Positions 1 through 19,800 of a stretch of DNA of 64,000 nucleotides are shown in pieces; the first letter of the stretch is position 1, and each line of letters begins with the position of its first letter. The notes beneath the pieces were generated by a model. It did no database searches. It saw nothing but the letters and a program-made list of their open reading frames with translations, and had not been told where the DNA came from. Source of the DNA: Branchiostoma lanceolatum (lineage: Eukaryota; Chordata; Leptocardii; Amphioxiformes; Branchiostomatidae); NCBI RefSeq assembly GCF_035083965.1, contig NC_089726.1:9801501-9865500 (forward strand), given 5' to 3'. Made by a program: the position numbers and the translations under genes.

Positions 1-654
1 AGGGGACCCAAAATCTAATCATTTCCTAGTCTCATCAAGACCTACCCACCTACCAAATATCAAGACAATCCATCCTAGCCTTCTCGAGTTATGCTGTACA
101 TTACACACACACATACAAACGCTACCCTCTGCATAACCTTCTCGGCGAAGGTAAAAATGATAAACGTACGTATGAACCTTTCTCATTGAAAACATTACAA
201 GAAAGTAATATTGAGGAAGAGAATCCACAACAAGAATGTACTAATGTTACATGACACTGTCACTTAGTAAGAGGACTTAGTTTCAAAGTTTCAGAAAGTG
301 AATTGGACAATGCTACAGTTGTTGTTGCCATTTACGTTTTCTAACCTTTCACACTCACACAAACCTACAAGATTCTTCACTAGAAGATATAAAGTGTTTC
401 AATAAAAACCATTGTAGGCAATGTACAAATGTACAATGTAGGGTGTTTTCTTATGTAGTGGTAAAATTGATCAACCATTGGAAATACGTTTTTAACTGAT
501 AGAAAGTACTAGTATAAGAAACCTCAAATAAAGATGAAGTGGGATGAGATCACACAATCTCAATGATCAACAGAGTGTGTGAGGGCGTGGGGGATAAAGT
601 CTCTTGACTTAATATCAGAAAATGTGCCAGTGCTGGAATGCAGTATTGACTGAC
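1..654 (-). other. ARPC4 intron 2 (partial), with a dispersed repeat at the left edge
   Basis: This is intronic sequence of ARPC4. I see no further ARPC4 exon here. The first 60-70 bases are a reverse-complement copy of a repeat also seen near 1850-1950, recognisable by the shared stretch around GGTAGGTGGGTAGGTCT and GATTTTGGGnCCCCT. The rest is unremarkable. Confidence 0.7.
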
Positions 655-1435
655 CTGACTTCTACCTCCGGTTTGTTGTGCCTCTCCACCACCTGCGAGG
701 AAAAGTTCTCCAGACACATGGCCGCCGTCAGCGTGGAACGCACGGCGTTCAGGTACGGGCGTAATGTCGCAGACTACGGGAAAAATGACCATGTACGTTC
801 AAATATCTTTCAACCTCTACTCTAGCATGCAATGGAGCATATCAATGTGATTGACAGTTCTGAAAATGTGCTGTTATTTTCTAAAAAAACTATGCAATGT
901 CTGAAGCATTCTTTGCAATTCATTGCGATCCCAAAGGAAATACAAGACATCAGCATTCAAACCATTTCAAGACTTAGCTACGTGTATAGAGTACATATGA
1001 GAGATTTAGTCATGTTTACTAACTACACAAATCTGTTGACATGTTCACAAGTGAATGCAACAATCTTTTACGACTGAGAAGGAAATACGCAAAAGGTGGT
1101 ATTTCGTGGGACTTCCAAGTGTATCATAGGTAGTGATATATATATCATAGAGCTTGAATACAGGACAGGAAGTTCCAGAAGTGAAAGATCACGTGTATTT
1201 TTGGTGGTGGCCCCATTTTGGGGAGGGGCAACTTGACTGAAGGTATGAGATAGCGACTGGTTGATCGACCAACACCGCAACCAAATTTTCAGCGAATCTG
1301 GTCCATCAAACACCCTGAAACTTTTTCTGCATACACTACGATAGATATTGAATGGTATAAAGTTACACTAATTACCAAATCGATTTAATTCCGGAAAGAG
1401 AAAGAGAAAACTTGAAGAGGAAGAGAGCTTACCAT
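655..1435 (-). CDS. ARPC4: Actin-related protein 2/3 complex subunit 4, 5' part only
   Basis: ARPC4 is a core subunit of the Arp2/3 complex, which nucleates branched actin filaments in the cytoplasm. Two exons are visible. Exon 1 carries only the start codon (1435-1433) followed at once by a GTAAGC donor. Exon 2 (773-655) follows an acceptor ending in CCCGTAG. Joined, they read [16 protein letters not shown] at the start and [18 protein letters not shown] at the end, which matches the highly conserved ARPC4 N terminus almost residue for residue. The exon ends in phase 2 at an AG/GTCAGT donor. The remaining roughly 130 residues must lie left of the window, so 1-654 is intron. The start is divergent from the gene at 1539, with about 100 bp between them. 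Identification is secure; only about a quarter of the protein is present. Confidence 0.95.
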
Positions 1436-1538
1436 GTTGAACAGGAAATCACAGGGACCAGGCGGAACCGGAGTAGTGCGCGTGCGCAGTATGCTGCATC
1501 ATGGGAAATTGTACAGAAGTTTGACCTCTGACACCAAC
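1436..1538. promoter_or_regulatory. Compact divergent promoter between ARPC4 and the RAG1-like/PRMT6 gene
   Basis: Only 103 bp lie between the two start codons, so both transcripts must start in or next to this segment. It has no TATA box. It contains GCGCGTGCGCA near 1477, resembling an NRF1 site, and CATGGGAAATTGTACAG near 1500, whose complement resembles a ZNF143/Staf-type ACTACAATTCCC element. Both motifs are typical of TATA-less housekeeping bidirectional promoters. Motif assignment is by eye. Confidence 0.6.
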
Positions 1539-8283
<6,745 letters not shown>

Positions 8284-8573
8284 AGAGTTTTAAAGACAGT
8301 CCTTCCAAGTTGATAAAAGCTTCTGTGTCACAATGTCAATGTTATCATGTTCTGTATTTAGAAATATTGGTGATATGTATGTTGTTTACCAGCACGAGCC
8401 ACTGTGTCTTTTAGTTTTACTTTTAGTGCTTTTGTTTCGAGTTTTTTGCCACAGAGGCATTAGCTATAGAGTCAGACATTTGTAACCCTCAGGAAGCGCA
8501 CAAGTTACTACAAACATTCTTGATTTTGGAAATGAGAGCAGAGCTCTTGTGTAAATGAACTGGGGTTTGCCAT

Positions 8574-8970
8574 GGTATACCACCCTCATAATTCTGGACC
8601 CCTACGCTCGACGTTACATCGCTCGCGAAGGGGCCCTGATTACCAGTGCCGTCAGACATGGTTATGGCGACGTCGCCACCAAAACAGCTTCAGCCAAGTG
8701 TAAGGACAAGCGGAGGGAAGAGCCTCTGTTATATGGGCTTCCCAGTGGCAGCGAAAGCCGAGCAAGCCCACCGATCTTGTCCGCGACTTCCGTCTGGAGA
8801 TGAGTTTGTCAGTCTGCTCATTGCCAAATAAGGCCAGCTCATTAATCATTCATGAGCAAGTGTCGGCGACGTCGCCATAACCATGTCTGACGGCGCTGGT
8901 AATCAGGGCCCCTTCGCGACCGATGTAACGTCGAGCGTTTGGGTCCTGATTTCTGAGGGTGTGGTATACA
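8574..8970. repeat. Foldback element with about 104-bp inverted arms downstream of PRMT6
   Basis: The left arm (8574-8677) and right arm (8866-8970) are reverse complements with few mismatches; they share ACGCTCGACGTTACATCG, GAAGGGGCCCTGATTACCAG and GTCAGACATGGTTATGGCGA. About 190 bp of unrelated sequence lies between them. The element carries no coding capacity that I recognise. A poly(A) signal at 9271 would place it inside the PRMT6 3' UTR, where the RNA would fold into a long hairpin. No clear target-site duplication was found. Confidence 0.8.
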
Positions 8971-9270
8971 GACTGTGGTATACATTCTGGGGAACTCAAC
9001 ATGTGAACATGAATCACATCAGTCCTGTCACAAGGTGCAAAAAAAGAGTTTGTGTGCAACAAGAACTACTGTAAACTATTACAAACAGTTATATTTTCTA
9101 CCCACTGTAAAGCCACATACCACATTGGATAGCATCTCATGTTGATAGGAACATGTGCAATGTATTGGAAAACAATTGCCTGTACTGTGATACAGATTCT
9201 TGAGGAAAGAAAAGCATGATGAACTGATGTTACTGGGAAGAGTAGAAGGGTCAAATAGACAAATGTGTGG

Positions 9271-9276
9271 AATAAA
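9271..9276 (+). promoter_or_regulatory. Candidate poly(A) signal for PRMT6
   Basis: This is the first AATAAA found downstream of the PRMT6 stop at 8283. The implied 3' UTR of about 1 kb includes the foldback element. An earlier non-canonical signal cannot be ruled out. Confidence 0.3.
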
Positions 9277-9299
9277 TGCAACATACTAGTGTCATGTAG

Positions 9300-12200
9300 A
9301 TCTATTGTCTACACTTTCATCAATCTTGTGTGTCATTGTATGAACGAGTAGGACTATACAACTGCCTCGTGTGTGCAGCTCACATGTTAGCCTTGTCATC
9401 AAACTGTGCCATACACATTGCCCCTCTGCCGACTACACGTGAGTAGAATGGGGGCCAGTGCAGTATATTTACTCTAGATCTGTGTCGATGGCACTTTGAT
9501 TAACGACACCAATAAACACCTAGTGGTTATCATGACCTATTTCTTGGCAACGTCGATTTTCTGATCTAACGGAAGCAGTTACCGTCCTATCTGTCTGGGT
9601 GTTTTTCAGAAATCGCGTTAAGTTGAGAGCGGATCATCCAACGTGGGTTATAAATGCACAAGTTTTGAAACGTATCTTGAGTAATTTATGTGAATGATGC
9701 AATGCACGATCGTTGTGTAGTTGACCTGGAGTACGGAGTCTTAACGCCTGGGGCAAGCACGTTACCGAGGCCATCCTAATCCGGGCAGAGAAACGTAACG
9801 GTTTCAACTTTGGCACAACGTGGTTTCACATCTGTCCTTTCGTGAATTAATTGAGTTACACGCAAGAAATGGAGTTTGTAAACATAAGTCAGTCACCCTC
9901 AATCACTAGGTTCACTGACCTACCGTACGAAAAAAATGAACCGTTCTGCAAATATCGCAGTCTCGATATCGTGTGCTTTGCTAAAGATATACAGTAGAGG
10001 ACTTGCCGTAAAATATAACAATGATCGGGATATGGTTAGAAAGTTCTGATAGCTAGGTACATCATCGTTATTGTTATAATCGTCACCGCTATGTCGATTG
10101 TGAAAGAAAAAGATCTGTTGAATGGAGGTGAACGGGGGGATGATGGGGAAATACTATTCTTTTTGACCAAGTGATTTTTGACGAAGGTACACAGAATCTC
10201 ACGAAACGAGGACCGTGTTTTCCTTTTCAGTAATACTCCAATTGGCTAACATTCCTCCCCTGTGATGGTTAGAAAGCGAAACGTTTTGCAACAGTGAAAC
10301 TCATCGTGTGTCCAGCTGAATTATATTTATGCAACAGGTAGACACATTGTCACCACTTCATGCATGTCGTGCCCCGCTAGGCTTGTTTCATTCCCGGGGG
10401 CAATGTGGAAGATTACATTTTCTCATTTTATCTAGATGCGTTTTTCTCATGTCATCCAGCAACTAATTACATATAACTATTGGTAAGCATGTTATAGTAA
10501 TCTATGATCGAATAAACCCGTTTTAGAAGGATTTCATGAATCGCGAAAGGGGCTTTGGCACTATTGTAAAAGTTTGGATGTTTTTGACACACCTACTCTA
10601 TTGGTGGAAATAGAACGTGCCACAAATTACTACACAAGCAATAACCATCGAACTTTGCCCAACCTGCCCGATGCCGCCGGCCTGTCTCACGTGGGTATAG
10701 CAAACTGTGACCTAACTTACATCAAACAACGTTCCGTACGACACAAAGGCGTCCGGAGAAGCTCCACTACTGCAGTAGGTTCCAAGATGGTGGTCGGGTT
10801 TCAGTAGGTGAGCCCTTGTTTGGCGGGCAGCTTGTACAGGTGAGCCGGAAGTAAAGTTCACCGTTCACGTTGGGACCTGACCTAAGTTATGTTGATATAG
10901 GATTGGACGTGCCTTCTCTCTCAAATTGTTCAGTATTTGTGTATATCAACGACAGCCAGTCACTGTTGAATGTATCGACACTTGTTTTAAGTAACAGTTA
11001 CCATGTTAATCGCCTGAACAAGACAGAAATGTTGGGTGTTGCAGTATAGCAATGTTTCAGATTTAATCTTTCAGAAACGCTATATCCTGGTCGTGGCGTC
11101 AAACAAAACGCCTTATATCCCGTTGATTATTGATAAAAAAAAGTACCGAGTGCAAACGTCACTTACTGTAGTTTCACGTTTATCAATGTATAAACATGTT
11201 GCGACAATGATTAGTCTGGTGATGTCGGTATGGACATAGTTATAGCTGGGTATATAATGTTTTAAACTTGGCGGAAGTCACATGGAGCATGTTGTTCATA
11301 CCTTCAGTAACAGACAAGTCATATCGATTGTTATCTTTGTATATGTCTTCTTTTTTGTAAGAAATACATAGGGCCAAGGGCATGGTTATATTGTAGTCAA
11401 TGTTCTGTTGAAATGTCAGGTATTTTTCGTTGCATCATGTGATTCAAAGTCGACGTCACGGAACGACTCACGGTTTCATACACACGAGACATGTTACCTG
11501 GGGTATCGGTTACCTGACGCAAGCACGAGAAAGGAATTTCCTTGAGTTTAGATCGTACCAAGCAGCGTCAGGTTTACTTCCCCTTTTCGTAAAGTGACTG
11601 TACAGTCTTGACTCACAGTTTCCATAACACTTCGGTTGCATAGCACAGATCTAATGGCACTGCCACCAAGTGTGTCGTTACGTCAGCCTAGGCCTTTGTC
11701 CATTGACATTTTGTATTACCAGTGGTAGGTCTGGCGACATAGACCTCAACAAACATTGCCAACGTGATAGGAAACCTATACGATATATACGGGAGTAAAA
11801 CTATACATTGTATCTTTGGATTACTAGGCACACGTTTGTCTTATGTTTACTGGTTAATTTCAGAGAGCATACACACTATACAGCTCTTAGCTAAAAGAGA
11901 TCATTGCACATTGTCCTTCTAATGTGACCTCTGGCGCTTGCTTATTTGCTGTCAATAACCTGTTGATTGCGACTGTCCCCGCACGGTACCGGTTTTGCAA
12001 CACCCGCCAAGGTAAAGTTGGGAGTGGAATAGATTAGGATAAGGCTCGTTATACCCCCATTCCATTTGGGAAGCGACCTCGCTGCGACCGTACTGCGACC
12101 TACAATTTGACAGAGCGTTCAACAAATTTTATAGATAAAAAAAAATTAAAAACGACTATTTTTACACTTCGCGTGCTTTAATGTCTTTTCACTTTTACAT

Positions 12201-13563
12201 TTGGCCTTATTTTCCAATTATGAAGTCAAGGGCTACACAAATCCAATCGAGTTTAATATAGAGTTTGATGTCGGTTGCGCTGCTCTTTATCTAGACGGCA
12301 GTCAATACTTCGTTACATATGGGTACATGACATCATGGTCAAAGGTTACCTCAGGAAATATCTGATTGTGTGTTCACATGTTATCAGACTTTGGTCAGTA
12401 TTTGATCAAAACCTCGTGAATCTATCTCCCTCGACAAACGTAAAAATTCTATCCAATTGTTCGTGCCTATGTCGCAAATTGAAAAAGACTCCTGTTGACG
12501 GGCATAAAAAATGGTGCTTTCGTGATTGACATCGTGATGAATGTAATATGATACTAGTATTGTAATTAAAGATGTATATTCGAATTTTTGAAAGGGTCAA
12601 CTCTGCTCACAGTAGGTTCAAAGGTTAGACTGTGGGACAGTCTTCTGACAAACAAAGGTCAACATTCTGTCTAGTAATTAATATCTAACTTGAAATTGTA
12701 TCATATGACTTTGTTTTGGCCATAAATCCTCGGTTGCTTTATATATGTTCTGAAAAAAACCTAAAATTCTTATAAAGGATCACAGGTGTTCGCCCTTGTC
12801 ATAAATTTCAACTTGTTCTAGGGTCATCTAGCACAACAGAACGTTTATAGGGAACTGCACACTGGTTATTTGGAAGATCAATGAAACGTGCAACTTGTTT
12901 GACTTTCTCATGGAGAGCCCCCGAGTTGGTCATAGGACATTCAAAGGTCATTAATAACATATCATCGCAAAACAACACCGAGGATTGGAGTATTATTGTA
13001 AGAAGCTGCGTGAAAACGAACCGAGATATTTGTCATCTTTCCTGCATCGATCTTGAGCTTCTATTCATCATTGACAACATGGTCACTTCGTGGACTAGGT
13101 CTTTGTACTGTTGTATTCTACATTCTTCATTTACGCCTGGCCCATTGGACTCACTTGTTGCAACCACGAATTTATGTTTGTCAGGTTCAAACCATTCAAC
13201 ATCGTTTTTGAAGAGGTATACTATGGGACATGTCCAGTAATGCCAAACATGGCTCTAAGGCTGGCCGAATGAGATCTGACAGCTCTGCTCATGCATTAAA
13301 TCCAGAAAGAAAAATAGTGACAAAAATCGTCCGCGGAGAACACAAAGAACCCACTCATTCATCCATCTTCCGTATGTGTACCCTCTTCTCCATTGACGAG
13401 GCCCCAATCCGGATCTTTTGGAGCATTCATGATCAATTCTTCAGTCAGTCATCCGAATAAGCACCTATGCACGGCAGTGCCCTAAAGATCAGTCCCATGC
13501 TGATATATTCCACTAATCTAGATGTGCATTCTTACTGATGTTCTTGTCGGCTCCCTATGGCAG
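9300..13563. other. Gene-poor intergenic region
   Basis: I find no exon with both splice sites and a recognisable protein in this stretch. The open frames are short, start anywhere and lack similarity to any family I know. It could hold upstream regulatory sequence or non-coding first exons of the chitin synthase gene. Confidence 0.6.
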
Positions 13564-13659
13564 GTAAGGCTAAGCAAAATACTACAGGTCTTTGGGCCTG
13601 TGAATGTATAATCATATTTGTTTCATTGTTGATCACATTCCAATTCTCTGTGTTTTCAG
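13564..13659 (+). other. Possible 5' UTR intron of the chitin synthase gene
   Basis: A strong donor (CAG/GTAAGG at 13564) and an acceptor (GTGTTTTCAG ending 13659) bound a 96-bp intron about 145 bp before the start codon. The short frame upstream (ATG GCA G) would hit a stop directly after splicing, so it would be untranslated leader. Confidence 0.45.
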
Positions 13660-13804
13660 TGTGACGAAGGCCCGTCAGTTTCTGGTCTTTCCCTCCACAC
13701 GTCGGGAACACAGGATGATTCATCTGGCTTCAGATTTGGGGAAATCGAACTCGAAAACAATCCCTAGCAATATTTCTGTATCATTCCTCCATACTTAACG
13801 AGTC

Positions 13805-16800
13805 ATGGCCGCCCCAGCCACAAACAACAACGCCTCCCGAACGCGGACTTACTCCGACCTGGAGATCACCCTGACCGTGGGCGGGTCCCAGCCCGAGTCC
13901 CGCCCACCGTCTGCGGAGGAGGAGGAGGAGCCCGAGGAGGAGGTCACCTCGCGGTATCCCGTCTGGGCTCACGTCCTCAAGATTCTCTTCTCCTTCTTCA
14001 CCTTCTTGACTGTTCTTACGTGTGTCTGTGCAAGTAAAACAGCTCTGGTGATCCTTCTACAAGGGAACGCGACAAACAATGGACCCGGTGTACAGGAAAC
14101 TAGCCCTCTCAAAGAGGAGATCGTAGTCGGTGAGAATGGAGTTGACGCCACGGAAACCATGGTAACGGAAACCATGGTAACGCAAACACGACTGATGGAG
14201 AGCGCCAGAGTCGTGATGGTCGGACTATTACTGGTGGTGCCGCAGGTGTTCACGGTACTCAGATGCATCACCTGTAGTTCGTTTGGAAAGAAGACGAACA
14301 CCTACCCCTGGCCGACGTGGAGAGCTCTCATACTGGTGAGTCTATCTATTGGTTATGTATTGTACAAGTATTTTGTACATGTTTACCAATAAAAAGTGTT
14401 TGTGCCATCCATCATGACAAGTTTGACAAGCCTTTTCGTTGAATACCATCACTACACATGCGAAAATTGATACATATGTAGATCGTAACGATGGCATTCC
14501 TAATGTCTACCCGTTACAGTCAAGAGATCGTACACAACTACAAGCATGTTTACAACGTTAGAACCTGCAACGCGTAATATCGCCGTGTTTCATGTAGACG
14601 TACAATGGGATCTGAAATTATAGACGGAGCCCAAGAGCTTAAACAATTGCAGATATCGTAACCTGAACATAGCTATAATCTGTGCGTGTTTATTTCCAGG
14701 GACTTGTGTGCAGCGTTGTGGAAGTCGCGTGTTTAACCGTATTTTGTTTCGACATCGCCCCGTCCCTGGACCCTCCCGTTCTAATCCTGGTCATGTCGGG
14801 AACTGTTGGCTTCCAGCTGTTTGAAGACGCCGTCAAAAGTCTCAGAACTAGATATCACAGTTTCCCAAACGACTTCAACTTGACAAGAAAGATCGAGAAA
14901 TTTCTTAAATTTTCATCGGGTTTTACAAATGTTGCCGCCCTGTGTGCAATAGCCAGTCTAGTGTACTTGAAGGAAAACGGCCTGGAATTGTATCAGGTGA
15001 TAACTCTACCTTCTATCATTCTTCTCCTCTCCGCAACGTGGAGTAAATTTGCACAGAAACAAATGTCCAAGCCACATCTTCTTAGAACGTTACCGTACGA
15101 AGAGCACCTGTACAGCGCCAGATTCAAGGCGACCTTGCTATCCAGCTTCTTCAAGGTCGTGCTAACGCCTCTCGCCATCGTGGTCTACAACTACGTCACG
15201 TTTAACCGAGGATTCGAGATTTACTCTGAGGGATTCACCCAGATGGGCAGCAGTCCTTTGTTGGCGCCATTCCTCATCCAGTTGTTCAGTAGTTTTCTTG
15301 GATACCTTGCCGCCTGGCTAGCCTGTTCCACGTGCATTCAGTTGGTCGGTTTCGTCGTTCCGTTGTTCTTATGTACTCCTGCGGCGATTGCACTGACGTT
15401 TTCTGTCTGCGATCTGCCAGTTTTGAACTTCAACTTATTCCACTGCTACGAAATGTCGTCAGAACAACAAGCGATCTTGATCGGAACGTGCGCGTTGTTA
15501 TGGGCTACACAAGCCGCGTACTTGCTATTTGTGGTGAGGAAATCTCCCACGAGAACACTCTCCAAGGAAGAAACGCTGTTCTACCGCCCGCTCTACAACG
15601 GGATTTTCTTGGAGCAAAACTTGCTACTAAACCGAAGAAAGGAGTGGCCAAGCACAGATAGAGAGGAAGAAGAACACTTACAGTCAACAGTAAAACACGG
15701 CGGACGTGTGTACGTGTGTACCACCATGTATCGAGAGTCTGAACAAGAGATGAGTCAACTCCTACACAGCATTTACCGACTGTCAAGGGTCTACAGCACA
15801 TCCAAGTAAGGAAATGTTTTCTAGTGTTATCAAACTAAAACTTGCAAGAGTGAGTTTTAAACTATTGATGTGTTTGTATTTTATCACGACCTAATGCCTG
15901 AGCCTTTGTAAGCCCAGCATACTATGAAGCCCCATTCCAACATACATGTATAACCTTTGCTTCCGCCGCGTTCAGATGGCGGTACGAGAGCCACGTCTTT
16001 CTGGACGGGGGAGTGCGGGGCCTGGTGCTGAACGAGTTCGCGCTGCTGCTGGTGTCTCTGCTGGACGAGAAGCTGGACATCACCCCTGCGGACGCCAGGA
16101 AGATGGAGACTCCGTACGGAGTACAGCTCTGGTCAGCACTCTCTCTTGATTCTGTGTATAGCCAGATCGTCTGATAACCTTATAGCTCAACAGCGCCGTG
16201 GTTAGAGCAAGAGGGCATCTGTATTTGCTCCATGGTTGACTGAACTTAAAAGAACTGCCATGATATTGTTCCCGACGTCAGTAATTTTATATCGCTGTTG
16301 CTATCTACTATAATAAGTAAAAAAATATTTCTTCATTGTAATGCTTTATACTGTTCTAACTGTTTGTTCTTCCATCAGGTGGAAGCTACCTGGCGGCATG
16401 CCCTTCTTCATCCACATGAAGGATCCCGAGAAGGTGAAACAGAAGAAAAGATGGAGCCAGGTAAGACACCTGCTTTGTTAGATACCAAGTTTAAGAACTT
16501 AAGTCCAAGCTACCAGATCTGGACTTGATTCTTTTATACAGTTTCAGCAGTCTGCCACTGGCTAACTCAGGGACGTTGGCGTCTTTGTGCGAAGGCAAGA
16601 ATAGTTCGATAGAAGCCGAAGTCTATAACATCTGTGTCTGTTGTATGTAGGTCATGTACCTGTCTTATATCCTGGACCTCCGCCAGAGGGAGCTTCTGCA
16701 ACCAACGTACACCCAGAGAGTCGCCTCTCCGTCCTTCATGTCCGTGGATGGAGACGAATCGTCAGAGGTCGACAATGAGCTGGTCACAGAGAGCTCTGAC

Positions 16801-19800
16801 GCTCCTCTGGGCGACGAAGGCTTTCACGACTCGAACGAACATCGTGCAAATTCTTCAGGTTCAAGGTAGCTTTCGTTTCACTAAGATGTGGTGTTGATTT
16901 TAATGGTTAATTTGATATCAAAGCCGAAACACGAAGCTAGGGCTCTCAATGAAACAGGTGTCATTTTCTTCTACTCATTCTCAATCAGTTTTGTTTTCTG
17001 TTTACTTGTGTTCTTAAAGCAAGCCTACAATATCTGTGTGGTAATGTATTTTAAAGTCAGGACATCAACATTTGATCATTCTACTAAGTCTCGTCACAAA
17101 AAATATATAACGTTATCTACATGTGAATGATACTCCAGGTCCAAGATGTCAACCGTAACACTAAACCTGATTTGTTCTTCCTTGACCGTTATCCTGTAGG
17201 TACATGAGCGCCACGCCCTACTTCAGTCCCGTAAGTGATAACGAAGACAGCACGACTCCGGACACCCGGACCGACGACGAGTACTTCACGGTGGCCGAGG
17301 GGGAGTCGAGCTGGGAGGACGGACGGGAGAACGCTTCCGACACTGACTCCCTACCCCCGCAATATGACGGAAATGGGCAGCAATACCGGCGGCTTCCCGT
17401 TCCACCACACCATATCGATCAGGTTATCATCACATTCTTCTCCTGCATTTTTTTGGCGAAGCCTCAGGAGCGGAAGCAATACTGTGTCGCAACTATTCCA
17501 AATATCACACCTTTGCATTCCCCAGGGAATCGTTTTTCTGGTAGCAATTGGTTTTGATCTACTAGCATAGTTGTGTGAGCTTCCTTTTTATCAGTATACA
17601 TATAGTCATTCTGCATTGTACTCAGTCCCTTAACCTAGAAATCGTTTCGCCCTGTATTTCAGCTGGACGACGAGACCTTCGTCCTGACTACCGACGCAGA
17701 CGTGCAGTTCACGCCCGAGTCCGTGGCGGCGCTGCTAGACCTGGCCAGCAGGGACAGGAAGGTGGGTGCCGTGAGCGGGAGGACGCACCCCAGCGGCACT
17801 GGTCCGGTCGTCTGGTATCAGATCTTTGACTACGCCATCGGTGAGTCTACCTACACCTACACCTACACCTACACCTACACCTACACTTACACAGCTACAC
17901 ATATACCTACACCCTGACATTGTACCATAATCCGTTATCTAATACGTTGGGTTCTGAGAGATGGGGTCGTCAAATTTAAAGATCTATACGTCTATACGTC
18001 GATGAAGGTTAGACATCCAGGTAGAACATTACATTCTCAATCGACAAATGAAAGGCAGTGGATGATATGCGAAACTTCTGGCTCTTTGACCTTATTGCTT
18101 TATCATGTTATCATCATCGGCTTCCGTCAGTCTTGAAAGACGGTGGGTTTGGTCATGGTTGGTCCTGGCATCTCCTTTATGTATTGTGATGATATTTGAA
18201 ATAACCTCAGCGCCTTTTCTTATTAAAGTACACTTGTATTGTTTATGGTCTGACGAGGTTACTGCATCTCCACAGGTCACTGGTTCCAAAAAGTCGCGGA
18301 GCATGTCTACGGCTCTGTGCTCTGCTGCCCGGGGTGTTTCAGCGTCTTCCGCGCACGCGCACTGCGGCAGGTGTTGCCAGAGTATGCGTCCATGGTTTCG
18401 GAAGGGAAACCCAGCCAGTTTCTGACAAAGGTCAGCAATTTTTCATTGCTTTTTCAAGTCAAGGTACGAAACTTTTGTGTTTATAACATAGAAAAGCCTT
18501 AATTAAACTCGTTCGCTGTATCTATTGTCAAGATAACTGTTTCTTATTGCTAAATGTAGGACGCCTGGCTTAAGTGTACTGTAGTGAAATATCTTTCTGT
18601 CCTGAAATTATGTGAAGATCTTGTCGTCACAGAAACTCCTGCAGACAAGAATTTCTCGTTAAATTCCCGTCTTGTTTTCCAGGACATGGGAGAGGACCGT
18701 TGGCTGTCCACGCTGCTGGTAGAGAAGGGCTGGCGGCTTGAGTACGGCGCAGTGGCGGAGTGCAAGACGTACTGTCCGGACACGCTGGAGGAGTTCTTCA
18801 AGCAACGACGACGGTAAGATGGAAGGAGGTTGTCTCTTTGATCTTCCAGTACGTTCAAACCTGAACATTATAGATAGTTCATATTTTGGACCTATGTTGT
18901 ACGCCAACATTACAGATTCGATTGTTACACCAACAATATATTACTAAAAAAAAGTAAGGTAGCAGGGCATTTACTCAAGCAACTATATGGAATTTGGAAA
19001 CGGTCAGACGTCTTTCGTCAATAACTGTCGAAAGTCAGTTACTTGACTTAACATTTGACGAAAAAAAACGATTTTTGCCCAAATTATCCAGTTGCTTGAG
19101 TAACTGTGACATTGCGCATCTTAATACCTAAATGTCAAACTTAATCGACGTACTACTGAAAATGTTTATTCTGCAATATACAGCTGGATCCCGTCCACCC
19201 TAGCCAACCTGCTTCTCCTGCTGAATTACACGAGGAAAATCGCGCGGAACAACGACAGCTTCTCCCTGTTCTACGCGCTGTACGTCAGCCTCCTCCTCCT
19301 GTCCTCCCTCATCGCACCGGCAACCGTCCTCTTCATCATTGCTGGGGGTCTGCAGTATTCCATCAACCTAGAAAGGTACGCAGGCTTTTACTTTTCAACC
19401 CTCTACTACGATATCTGTCACATCGGATGTTTCATCGCGTCATCATCCATATGAAACAGTTGCAAATAGTTGCTGATGTCAGGTGTCCGTAATGTCACAG
19501 GTACAGCGTGATTGGTCAGTCAAAAAGATTGTATAAGAGACAGCGGTTTAGGCGTTTGCTACATCGATATGCTGAGTCTCATAACAAATTCTTTTCGTTG
19601 TTTTGTCAGCTACCAGACACTGTTGCTGATGTCGGCGATTGTCTTTATCTACATGCTGATCTGCGTGTGGGGATCGGGGAAGACGCAACTGCTGGCGTCC
19701 AAGGTCATGACGTTCTTCTTTGCTGTCGTCATGGTAGGAGTGGCCACCGGTCTGGCTATATCTGTGGTGGAAGACTTCCAGCCAGGTAGGACCATCTTTA

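Noticed and set aside
550..792. Minus-strand frame starting [17 protein letters not shown]
   Set aside because: It is the wrong reading frame of ARPC4 exon 2; the correct frame gives the ARPC4 N terminus.
10574..10807. 77-residue plus-strand frame in the gene-poor region
   Set aside because: No similarity, no splice context and no promoter; expected by chance in 4 kb.
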